Source: Bacillota bacterium
GTDB lineage: Bacteria; Bacillota_I; Bacilli_A; RFN20; CAG-826
Direction of reading: 5' to 3'
DNA: 12,694 bases
Assembly (NCBI GenBank): GCA_026387995.1
Contig: JAPLKQ010000183.1
Location: 1 to 12,694 of the forward strand
Position numbers and translations under genes: made by a program. The stretch's first letter is position 1. Each line of letters opens with the position of its first letter. The notes under the pieces are model-generated. The model made no database searches and was not told where the DNA came from. It worked only from the letters and a program-made list of their open reading frames with translations. Of the stretch, positions 6,163 to 12,694 are shown piece by piece.

Positions 6163-7431
6163 TCATAAAACCAATTTGTTGCGTTGTATTAGTCTCATTT
6201 TGAATAACGATAACAAGAGTACATCGGGATTCCGATAAGTGACAAGACGGACACCAGTCGGTAGCAAAGCTTTGTGGTCAATGCGTACTGCGCCCGGACG
6301 AATATATTTACTAAATTGACCAATAAAATAAAAGGAGCTGTTATAAATCAAGGACTGCGAAGATCGGTCAGCTAAAATAGGAGAGTCGCAGAAATTTCCA
6401 GCGTGATTTGGCCCTCCTTTTTCGTTTAAGACCAAATTCCAATCAATGAAACCTTCGGAAAAATTGTTGAAATCGTTAATGATATTGCGTGCATAACGTT
6501 CGCCGCTTTCCCATACGCCGGGTTTCGGCCCGCCTTCAATACAACCCTCAGTAAAAAGAAGGTGTTTGTCTGGAAACAATTTATGCAGTTTCGAAAGATT
6601 TTCGGAGGCTTCAGAAACATACCAGTGAAAAGCTGTCCCCCAAACATATTTGCTTGCAATGGGGTCGTTTAAAATTGGAAGTGCGCGTTCAAGTATAATA
6701 TCGCGATTATGATCCCAAATTAATATTTTCTTATCTGATAGGCCATTTTTTTCGAGCGTCGGTCCTAAAAAGGATTTCACAAAATCGCGTTCTTGCTCAG
6801 AAGAATAGATACAAGAATCCCAGATTTGAACTGCAGCAGGCTCGTTTTGAACCGTCATAGCCCAGGTTGGAATCCCGCGTTTCTTCAACTCATTAATAAA
6901 ACGAACATAATAATTAGCCCATGCCTGGTAATATTTAGGCAACAGTTCTCCGCCATGGTTCATATCATTATTACTTTTCATCCATGCAGGAGGTGACCAA
7001 GGTGAAATGAGAATTTTCAATTTAGGTTGAAACAAGAGTCCCTCTTTTAAAAAGGGAATTACATAGCGATCCTCTCGCGAAATATCAAATGTTTTGAGGC
7101 TTTCATCGCCCGAAATCACGTAAGTATAATTTTCCAAACTGAAATCTGAAGAATTCATGTGAATACGCACTAAATTATAGCCAATGCCCTCATTTGAAAA
7201 ATATGCAGATAAGACTTCTTGTCTTGATGCATGGTTAATTTGGGCAGCTAAAGTAAAGACGGTCGCTTCAGTGACTGCGCCACCAAAACCTAGGTGCTTC
7301 TGAAACGAAATTGAAGGATTGATTGTCACTAGATATTCGGATTTTATGGGGTGTTTTTCAGTTTCGAGTGGTAGGAGTTCTTTTAAAAGTTCACCTGTTT
7401 CTTTAGCAGTTCGGATTACTCGGATTTTCAT
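6163..7431 (-). CDS. GH30 glucosidase / beta-1,6-glucanase, C-terminus frameshifted
   Basis: This cytosolic glycosidase (no signal peptide) resembles the glucosylceramidase / endo-beta-1,6-glucanase side of GH30. The acid/base is E197 in MTVQNEP (192-198), the nucleophile E295 in LLFTEG (291-296), and GGPNHAGNFCDSP marks the late barrel. The open frame ends after 422 residues with an abnormal tail (LFKMRLIQRNKLVL). In another frame the family's expected last strands continue: after NPD the bases read (G)TLVIVIQNETNT and run on through SITTYLI to a TAA at 6101-6103. One base, apparently a G of GATGGTACT, is missing at 6222-6223. The ancestral gene was thus 6101-7431, about 443 residues. I chose the ATG at 7431 because AAGGAG inside the final codons of the GH5 gene precedes it by 10 bases; only 7 bases separate the genes. 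It is probably specific for the beta-1,6 branches of laminarin-like glucan. The C-terminal beta-sandwich would be incomplete, so activity is uncertain. Confidence 0.85.
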   Translation of the reverse strand: MKIRVIRTAKETGELLKELLPLETEKHPIKSEYLVTINPSISFQKHLGFGGAVTEATVFTLAAQINHASRQEVLSAYFSNEGIGYNLVRIHMNSSDFSLENYTYVISGDESLKTFDISREDRYVIPFLKEGLLFQPKLKILISPWSPPAWMKSNNDMNHGGELLPKYYQAWANYYVRFINELKKRGIPTWAMTVQNEPAAVQIWDSCIYSSEQERDFVKSFLGPTLEKNGLSDKKILIWDHNRDIILERALPILNDPIASKYVWGTAFHWYVSEASENLSKLHKLFPDKHLLFTEGCIEGGPKPGVWESGERYARNIINDFNNFSEGFIDWNLVLNEKGGPNHAGNFCDSPILADRSSQSLIYNSSFYFIGQFSKYIRPGAVRIDHKALLPTGVRLVTYRNPDVLLLSLFKMRLIQRNKLVL

Positions 7432-7438
7432 GATGATA

Positions 7439-8458
7439 TCACTCCTTAAATTCATATGAAGTGGGCATAATCTCTTCTTTTACGAGGCGACTGAAATCCC
7501 AGCCGATTCTGGAAGTTTGATCGATTCGGTAACTCCAAAAATACCAGCCGTGGGCAAACTCGAAAGTTTTGAGTTGCGCGTTTGCATAAGTTCTAAGAAA
7601 TGTGTCTCGTTGGAATTTATCAAGTCCATCAAATAACCACTCATGCAATCCAAGTGACCATTCACCAACGATGACTTTAACGAATTTCGATAAATCGAGT
7701 ATTTGTTTTTTACGTGCAGTCAATGTTCGATCGATGATTTCGGGAAGTTCCATTTTTTCAAACTCGCCACCGAAACAAGAATATAAGTGAACGTCGAAAG
7801 CAACGTTTACTAAATTATTATTTAGAAAAAACGGTTCCCAGGAGGGATCATCGGGTCTAAAAGCGTCATGAAAAACGATACAACCATCTGACAGGGGGCG
7901 AAGCACTTTGTAAGCCTCAAGATAGAAATCTTGAATCAACTTTAAATCAATGCTCCAGTGCGGTTCGTTAACAATTTCAATCCCAAAAAATACTGCGGAT
8001 TTGCCGTATCGTCTAGATAATAAGGCCAGTTTTTCAATAGTTAAATCTAGCGTTTTTTTACTCTTGGGCCAATCAATCTGCCCTGTGACTCCACCATTGT
8101 CAAAACCGTTTTGACATCCCGGGGCGGTGTGAAGATCAAGAAGAAATGAGAGCTTGTATTTTTCAAACCAAGCAATTACTTGGTCTATTTTTTCTAATGA
8201 ACGGTGATAAGGTTTCTCGCCTAAGAACCACCAAGGCAAAGGTAAACGGACGGAGTTGATTCCGGTTGAGGCTAGATATTGTATGTCTTTTTCTGTGATG
8301 AATGTTTCCCAATGATCTTTGAGGATTGTCTTGGAGTCTTTCTTTTCCAGACAGAAAATAGTTTCATCGGGACCACTCAGTCCTTCAAATAATGAGGGGC
8401 GCATCCATTTTTCTAAAACAAACCAACCACCTAAATTAACTCCGCGAAATTGCGCCAT
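7439..8458 (-). CDS. GH5 family exo-beta-1,3-glucanase-like enzyme, cytosolic
   Basis: The 339-residue protein has no signal peptide, so it acts in the cytosol. The opening RGVNLGGWFVLEKWM (5-19) followed by PSLFEG is the hallmark of the GH5 exo-1,3-glucanase group (GH5_9, fungal EXG-like). The acid/base is E165 in EIVNEP (161-166) and the nucleophile E266 in VGEWS (264-268). VRLPLPWW and the DLHTAPG block with the preceding His (H110) complete the barrel signatures. It should release glucose or short units from imported beta-1,3-gluco-oligosaccharides. AGAAGG lies 8 bases before the ATG, and the start is 15 bases after the original stop of the damaged GH16 gene. The frameshifted GH16 frame now overlaps this start by 28 bases. 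This gene appears intact. Specificity is inferred from motif and context. Confidence 0.87.
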   Translation of the reverse strand: MAQFRGVNLGGWFVLEKWMRPSLFEGLSGPDETIFCLEKKDSKTILKDHWETFITEKDIQYLASTGINSVRLPLPWWFLGEKPYHRSLEKIDQVIAWFEKYKLSFLLDLHTAPGCQNGFDNGGVTGQIDWPKSKKTLDLTIEKLALLSRRYGKSAVFFGIEIVNEPHWSIDLKLIQDFYLEAYKVLRPLSDGCIVFHDAFRPDDPSWEPFFLNNNLVNVAFDVHLYSCFGGEFEKMELPEIIDRTLTARKKQILDLSKFVKVIVGEWSLGLHEWLFDGLDKFQRDTFLRTYANAQLKTFEFAHGWYFWSYRIDQTSRIGWDFSRLVKEEIMPTSYEFKE

Positions 8459-9162
8459 AATATATGCCTTCTTCTATTGGTAGATTTTGATGGATTTGAT
8501 TTCCATCGCATAAGGTAAATCGTTATCCACGACTGGCCCGCCCCAGGTTCCGCCCACGTTTTGTCGAAGGGCCATTCATTGACCGTGTCATTTTCCATCT
8601 TTTCGAACTCCGCCTTTTGAACTCCGTCTATCAAAAAAGTTATTTTTTGAGGCATCCAAATCATCTCGTAATCATGGAAATGATCGGTGACTCCAGGGAT
8701 TGTTTCAAAATAGGTCCGCTGGTTATTTTTGCGATGATTAAATGTTTTTGTGTGAAGGCTGAAATGAACGGTTTCTTGGTCACGTCCAACTTGTTCCATT
8801 AAATCGATTTCTCCGCACAATGGCCATGGAATGCCTTTTGCGATATCTTCGGGCAATAACCAAATAGCTGGCCATGCACCGACGCCTTTGGGTAATTTTG
8901 CGCGAACAACGAAACGCCCGTAGGTCCAGGCGTGTTTGTCGCGGGTAATAATCCGTGCGGAGTGATAATGATGTTCGTCATTCCCTAAAGTTGCTTTAAT
9001 CGTCAAAACACCTTTTTTTACAAAGCTGTTTTCCAAAGCATCGGTATAACATTGTGACTCATTGTTTGACCATTTCGGGCCCATTTCATGAGTCCAGTTT
9101 TGCGGGTTTGGTTGACCCTCTATTTCAAACTTTTCTTCAAAGACCAACTTTGTGAAATCCAT
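8431..9162 (-). CDS. Cytosolic GH16 beta-glucanase with internal deletion and shifted C-terminus
   Basis: This GH16 endo-beta-1,3-glucanase relative lacks a signal peptide. The catalytic motif GEIDLMEQ is intact (nucleophile E118, acid/base E123), after the barrel blocks YGRFVVRAKLPKG and WPAIWLLP and before HDYEMIW. After WPFDK (K201) the frame turns to nonsense (TWAEPGAGQSW). In another frame the expected ending follows at once: VGGTWGG, then VVDNDLPYAMEIKSIKIYQ and TAG at 8474-8476. Compared with the lipoprotein paralogue (FDQDFFIILNVAVGGNWGG), about nine residues of a conserved core strand are missing, replaced by two bases at 8558-8559. This means a net loss of about 25 bases plus a frameshift. 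The ancestral gene was about 714 bases. AGGAG lies 5 bases before the ATG at 9162, which is 11 bases after the lipoprotein gene. The product is probably misfolded or inactive. Confidence 0.85.
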   Translation of the reverse strand: MDFTKLVFEEKFEIEGQPNPQNWTHEMGPKWSNNESQCYTDALENSFVKKGVLTIKATLGNDEHHYHSARIITRDKHAWTYGRFVVRAKLPKGVGAWPAIWLLPEDIAKGIPWPLCGEIDLMEQVGRDQETVHFSLHTKTFNHRKNNQRTYFETIPGVTDHFHDYEMIWMPQKITFLIDGVQKAEFEKMENDTVNEWPFDKTWAEPGAGQSWITIYLMRWKSNPSKSTNRRRHILWRNFAELI

Positions 9163-9173
9163 AAATTCTCCTA

Positions 9174-10361
9174 TTATGCGAACGTGAAGAGGAGAGGCTC
9201 GCTTAACTCAGACTCGCGTCCGACAAAATCGATAGCCTTCACCTGAACAGAATACGTTTGACTGACGGTCAATGATTTAAAGGTGTATTGATTCAAATTC
9301 GAATAGCCTCGGTAGGCCCCATCTACATAAATAGCGTATTTTTGAACACCACAATCATCGGCCGATTTATTCCAATGAATCGTGTTTTTTAAAGTTGAGG
9401 CGACGAGTGTATTGGGCGTTTGTGGCTGAACTGTATCAAGAACGGCATAATCTAACCGATAAACGCGAACGTAGTCAACTTGCATCGCTGTTGGAAAGAT
9501 ATCTGGATCAACACCTTGCACGCCGCCCCAGTTACCGCCAACGGCAACATTTAGAATGATGAAGAAATCTTGATCAAAGGGGAATACTTGGTTATAGGGA
9601 ACGGTTTGATTAATTTGAGCACTATATCCGTATTCGAAGTATTTTTGACCATCAAAATAGAATTTTAGATTGCCTGGTTCCCAAATCATTTCATAATCGT
9701 GAAATGCCGTTTCCGCAGTTTCAACCGCAAGCGATGAACCTCTTTGCGTGCCAAGCGTTCCGTTGAATAGTTCAGTGTGAATCGTGGCGTAAGTCGTGTC
9801 TGGGTTATAACCGACATATTCCGAAATGTCGATCTCGCCGCTTTTGGGCCAGGTGCCGTAAGCATTGAACACAGGCATCATCCATATCGCTGCCCAGGTT
9901 CCCCGACCACCTGGCATTTTAGCACGGACTTTAATGCGGCCATAAAGAAAGTTGTAACGATATTTTGTGTTAATCCTGCCTGACGTATATTCTTTTCCAA
10001 GATAAGATTCTTTTTTCGCGGTTATCGTCAATAAGCCATCGGAAACGCCGATATTTTCGTTCCGGTAATACTGGATTTCATTGTTACCGCCGCCGTCGCC
10101 GTTTACCTCAACGTTCCATTTAGTCGAGTCAAGCGCCGCTCCGTTAAACTCATCAGCCCATTGGGCAACCCACCCACCTTCAAGCGAGGGCTCCAAACAG
10201 TCGGCATAGGGAACTAATGGTTGCAAACCATTCGGGACGCTGGTGGCTTCACTCGAAGATGAAGATGATGACGAGGACGACGAAATATTTGGTTCAGACG
10301 AACTGCCGTCACATGCAACAAGGGAGATCATCAATATCATTAGTAAGTTAATTCTTTTCAT
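9174..10361 (-). CDS. Surface GH16 beta-glucanase (laminarinase-like) lipoprotein with FN3-like domain
   Basis: The 395-residue exported protein begins MKRINLLMILMISLVACDG, a short basic/hydrophobic signal ending in a lipobox LVAC with lipidated C17. A low-complexity linker with 11 consecutive Ser (27-37) follows. The GH16 jelly roll spans about 65-305, with GEIDISEYVG (nucleophile E176, acid/base E181), YGRIKVRAKMP, WAAIWMMP, HDYEMIWEPG and the core strand FFIILNVAVGGNWGG. An FN3-like module fills about 310-395 (HWNKSADDCGVQKYAIYVDG, YSVQVKAIDFVGRES). It should cut beta-1,3- or mixed-linkage glucan at the cell surface, feeding the importer encoded next to it. I chose the ATG at 10361, not the longer frame starting at 10397, because the signal peptide starts there and AGGAAG spans the permease stop just upstream. 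The permease stop is 7 bases before this start. Confidence 0.92.
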   Translation of the reverse strand: MKRINLLMILMISLVACDGSSSEPNISSSSSSSSSSSEATSVPNGLQPLVPYADCLEPSLEGGWVAQWADEFNGAALDSTKWNVEVNGDGGGNNEIQYYRNENIGVSDGLLTITAKKESYLGKEYTSGRINTKYRYNFLYGRIKVRAKMPGGRGTWAAIWMMPVFNAYGTWPKSGEIDISEYVGYNPDTTYATIHTELFNGTLGTQRGSSLAVETAETAFHDYEMIWEPGNLKFYFDGQKYFEYGYSAQINQTVPYNQVFPFDQDFFIILNVAVGGNWGGVQGVDPDIFPTAMQVDYVRVYRLDYAVLDTVQPQTPNTLVASTLKNTIHWNKSADDCGVQKYAIYVDGAYRGYSNLNQYTFKSLTVSQTYSVQVKAIDFVGRESELSEPLLFTFA

Positions 10362-10368
10362 AGACTTC

Positions 10369-11301
10369 CTATTCTCCCGTAATGCCGGTACGATCAATGC
10401 TCTGTGTAAAGTTACGTTGCGCGAAGAAATATAATAACATTAATGGGAAGATGGTTACCATATTGCCTGCCAACATAATGGCTTCGTTAAGTTCCGCGCC
10501 AGGAGTTCCCGGCGGAAATAAAGCTTCATAGCTCGCACGGAAGACTTGCAGTTTTAACGGAAGGGTTATCTGACCACCAACATAAAGCGCAGTGATAAAC
10601 GATTCATTCCAGTACCATACAAAACTGAAGAGAAAGACGATGATAAAGGATGGAATAGCAAGTGGCAAGGCAATGCTTCGGAAGATTTTAAATTGGGATG
10701 CGCCGTCTATTTCGGCGGATTCCATCAATATTGTCGGGATTGTTTTATAGAATTGGTAGAAAATCAAAATAAAGATGGCGGCATTTATCCCTTGCCCAGA
10801 AATGGCGGGAAGGAGCATCGTCCATTGAGTACTCATAATGTTGAGATTTCGGAAAATAAGCATGTTGGCAACCATCGTGACTTGCGATGGAAGAATGAAG
10901 GTTGCAAGCATAATTCCGAAGAGTAATTTTTTTAGTGGAAAGTTAAAACGCGCAAAGCCGTAACCAATAACCGCGGCCGAAACCGTCGCAGCCACGCTAA
11001 CCTTAAGGACATACCACGTCGTCTCAAAAATCGATCCCGGGAATCCCAAGGCTTGGAAAGCGCGGGCATAATTTTCAAAATCAAGCGTGGTCGGTATCCA
11101 TTTGACGCCTGGGTTAATCAAGTCATCGACTGTTTTGAAACTATTCACGAACATGTAGAGAATCGGATATAAGTAGATATAACTGAAACTGATGAGTAAA
11201 ATATAAATCGTAAATTTGTAGATGAAACCATCCGAAAATTTCATTCCGAAGAAAAAGCGTCTTAACCGTGGCCCTATTAATTTTTTATCAATTTTTTTCA
11301 T
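10369..11301 (-). CDS. Carbohydrate ABC transporter permease, MalG type
   Basis: This 310-residue inner-membrane subunit of a CUT1-type sugar importer has about six hydrophobic segments; the first spans roughly 29-51 (TIYILLISFSYIYLYPILYM). The cytosolic EAA loop is ESAEIDGASQFKIFRSIALP at 194-213, the contact point for the ATPase. Length and the order YPI...NSFK...EAA match MalG/LacG/YcjP-like permeases (IPR000515-type). AAAGGA precedes the ATG by 8 bases. It starts 2 bases after the stop of the MalF-type gene and ends 7 bases before the GH16 lipoprotein. With its partner it likely imports beta-gluco-oligosaccharides; substrate is inferred from neighbours. No ATPase or binding protein lies in the window, so an ATPase shared between importers is likely. 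Confidence 0.93.
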   Translation of the reverse strand: MKKIDKKLIGPRLRRFFFGMKFSDGFIYKFTIYILLISFSYIYLYPILYMFVNSFKTVDDLINPGVKWIPTTLDFENYARAFQALGFPGSIFETTWYVLKVSVAATVSAAVIGYGFARFNFPLKKLLFGIMLATFILPSQVTMVANMLIFRNLNIMSTQWTMLLPAISGQGINAAIFILIFYQFYKTIPTILMESAEIDGASQFKIFRSIALPLAIPSFIIVFLFSFVWYWNESFITALYVGGQITLPLKLQVFRASYEALFPPGTPGAELNEAIMLAGNMVTIFPLMLLYFFAQRNFTQSIDRTGITGE

Positions 11302-11303
11302 TA

Positions 11304-12395
11304 TTAACGATCCTTTCGGCTACCCGAGAATATTCGGGCGTAGATAGCCATCATGATCACCATCAAAATGAAATAGATCCAGGCAATCGCGGCCGCGTAG
11401 CCATACCCATGCCAGAAGGCAGAGTCGGGTGCACCGACCAACATATGCGTGCGGGCAAGATCAAGAATGCCGCCCGATTCAACGAATAGAGACATAGAGA
11501 CGACGATGTAAACGACACTAATACTGATGAGCGGTTTAATGGACGGAAGCGTTATTTTCCAAAAACGGTCCCACGCCGACGCGCCATCCATGGCGGCAGC
11601 TTCGTAAAGGGCCGGATCCACTTTTTGTAAACCGGCGAGGAAAATTAAAATGGGAATACCGGCATACCATAAAATCAAGAGCATCGAGTTAAGAATGCTA
11701 GCCAGAGGATTGGCAATCCAGGGGCTAAGGTTATTGACGAGGTAATTAAAGACTGCGCTCGACGTCAAAGAGGGCAAAGAAGTCGCGTCCTGAGCCATGA
11801 GTTCAGTCAAGACTGGTCCCGTTGAAATAATGACCGGCAAGAAGAAAATGGTCCGCCAAACACCCTTCATTCTGATGGGGTTATTAACTAAAACAGCGAT
11901 GATAATTGAGAACACGATGATCAGCGGAACGGAAATCAATATCTTTCCGATGTAAGTAGCAAATAGCGGAAGTAAAGTCGAGCTGCGGATGATGTTAATG
12001 TAGTTGGTGAAGCCGACGAACGTGGTCACCACGCCAGTCTCTAGGTTATAGTATGCCTCGTTGAAACTCAAGTACAAAGAATAGAACATCGGATAGAGCG
12101 TGAAGATCACTAGACCAACTAACCAAATCAAGATAAACATAAAGCCATAAATGGCATGGAGACGTTTTCGGGTTAAGGCAATCTTGATGAAGCAGAAGAG
12201 TTTTATTTGTTGATGTTCGACCCGCAAAATGAAGTTGTGGGTTAACGCATGCCGGATTTTAGCGAAAAAGGGCGAAACATGTTTCCAGTAGCCAAGACGA
12301 ACCTTTTCTCTCCAGGCAGCAAATGAGGCTAAAGGCTTTGCAAATTTGTTTTTTAAAATATAGCGACGTGGCTTTTTCTGTTTAATCTTTTTCAT
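11304..12395 (-). CDS. Carbohydrate ABC transporter permease, MalF type, with long basic N-terminal extension
   Basis: The 363-residue membrane subunit pairs with the MalG-type permease downstream. The EAA loop is EAAAMDGASAWDRFWKITLP at 265-284. The first membrane segment starts near residue 80 (AIYGFMFILIWLVGLVIFTL), followed by YPMFYSLYLSF, typical of CUT1 MalF-like permeases. These usually run about 290-310 residues with only 10-20 residues before the first segment. Here roughly 80 mostly basic residues precede it (KKIKQKKPRRYILKNKFAK and on), possibly amphipathic and cytosolic. The start overlaps the previous gene's stop by one base (TAATG) with AAGG upstream, so translation is coupled. 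Substrate inferred from context as beta-gluco-oligosaccharide. Confidence 0.92.
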   Translation of the reverse strand: MKKIKQKKPRRYILKNKFAKPLASFAAWREKVRLGYWKHVSPFFAKIRHALTHNFILRVEHQQIKLFCFIKIALTRKRLHAIYGFMFILIWLVGLVIFTLYPMFYSLYLSFNEAYYNLETGVVTTFVGFTNYINIIRSSTLLPLFATYIGKILISVPLIIVFSIIIAVLVNNPIRMKGVWRTIFFLPVIISTGPVLTELMAQDATSLPSLTSSAVFNYLVNNLSPWIANPLASILNSMLLILWYAGIPILIFLAGLQKVDPALYEAAAMDGASAWDRFWKITLPSIKPLISISVVYIVVSMSLFVESGGILDLARTHMLVGAPDSAFWHGYGYAAAIAWIYFILMVIMMAIYARIFSGSRKDR

Positions 12396-12694
12396 TAGGC
12401 AGTCACCACCTTATAGTCATGGGCAGCAACGGTGACGGCGCCTGAGACTTGGGCGGAACTGGAGTAATTGACGTATATCGTGACGCCGTTGGAATAAGTA
12501 ACCTTGCTGAAACCAGTCGCGAGCATTTCACGATTGACGACATAGGCATCTAGCACAGTGCTTAACGCTTCATTTAAGTAATTATAGGTTTCGATAATCT
12601 CGTCGTTGAAATCCGACAAGGTGGTCGTGTAATAGCCATTGGCCTCAGTGAAACGCATGTCGGTGCTCGGTTGTTGCGTTAACACATAGCTTGG
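12395..12694 (-). CDS. C-terminal end of a large protein resembling DUF5696, runs off the window
   Basis: The last 99 codons of an open frame continue to the window edge with no start needed (the edge codons read PSYVLTQQ). The tail has an acidic helix (DFNDEIIETYNYLNEAL, about the middle) and then a small beta domain: GFSKVTYSNGVTIYVNYSSS followed by VTVAAHDYKVV. That ending, a Gly-Val-x-Ile-Tyr-Val-Asn-Tyr strand and a final Ala-x-x-Tyr-Lys-Val-Val, resembles the C-terminus of DUF5696 proteins. I recall these as large proteins often encoded next to sugar ABC permeases in Bacillota; a glycosidase-like barrel is usual there, but none of it is visible here. The stop overlaps the MalF-type start by one base, so the protein belongs to the same operon. 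Function unknown; the assignment rests on the tail alone. Confidence 0.5.
   Translation of the reverse strand, partial: PSYVLTQQPSTDMRFTEANGYYTTTLSDFNDEIIETYNYLNEALSTVLDAYVVNREMLATGFSKVTYSNGVTIYVNYSSSAQVSGAVTVAAHDYKVVTA

Noticed and set aside
6210..6235. Programmed frameshifting in GH30
   Set aside because: No slippery heptamer is present at the frame change; bases read CCC GAT GTA CTC. A simple one-base loss explains it better.
8555..8566. Programmed -1 frameshifting in the cytosolic GH16
   Set aside because: GAC AAA ACG loosely resembles a slip site, but it is not a true X XXY YYZ heptamer. Slipping would still leave the conserved core strand missing, so a deletion is preferred.
10362..10397. 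Longer N-terminus for the GH16 lipoprotein starting at 10397
   Set aside because: It would put 12 extra residues before a clear signal peptide and overlap the permease end; the ATG at 10361 has a ribosome site and gives a standard lipoprotein signal.
10243..10434. Plus-strand frame with an Asp/Glu-rich run
   Set aside because: It is the complement of the poly-Ser linker codons of the GH16 lipoprotein, with no ribosome site.
1..12694. Search by eye for CRISPR arrays, insertion sequences, tRNA and rRNA genes
   Set aside because: No regularly spaced repeats, transposase frames, terminal inverted repeats or tRNA-like cloverleaf sequences were recognised.

Overview
The window most likely comes from a low-GC Gram-positive bacterium (Bacillota, or an Acholeplasma/Izemoplasma-like relative). 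Reasons: strong AGGAGG-type ribosome sites, a lipobox lipoprotein, a LacI regulator, a mollicute-style deoxynucleoside kinase beside uridine kinase, and an MsrB of the CxxC-less Bacillus type. Genes end with TAA, TAG and TGA, so the standard code is in use and a code-4 Mycoplasma is unlikely. The exact lineage is inference.

Left half (1-4998): small, mostly single housekeeping transcription units. From left to right they are the start of a multipass membrane acyltransferase-like protein (minus), a UlaG-like metallo-beta-lactamase-fold hydrolase with a near-consensus promoter (plus), a homospermidine synthase (minus) with a 340-base gene-poor leader region, uridine kinase (minus) divergent from a deoxynucleoside kinase (plus), and methionine-R-sulfoxide reductase B (plus). 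Several clear intrinsic terminators separate them.

Right half (4996-12694): one long minus-strand cluster that reads as a beta-glucan (laminarin-like, beta-1,3 with beta-1,6) utilisation operon. In transcription order it holds the C-terminal end of a large protein resembling DUF5696, a MalF-type permease, a MalG-type permease, a surface GH16 lipoprotein with an FN3-like domain, a cytosolic GH16, a cytosolic GH5 exo-1,3-glucanase-like enzyme, a cytosolic GH30 glucosidase or beta-1,6-glucanase, and a LacI repressor. Genes are spaced by 2-15 bases or overlap by 1 base, with ribosome sites embedded in preceding stop regions. The predicted route is: the lipoprotein cuts polymer at the surface, the ABC importer takes up oligosaccharides, the three cytosolic hydrolases finish degradation, and LacI senses a product. 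The solute-binding protein and ATPase are not in the window.

The most notable observation is that two of the three cytosolic hydrolases are damaged. GH30 has a one-base deletion that replaces its last C-terminal strands. The cytosolic GH16 has lost about 25 bases encoding a conserved core beta-strand, which also throws it out of frame. In both cases the expected ending is still readable in the other frame just downstream. No RNA genes, CRISPR arrays or insertion sequences were found.
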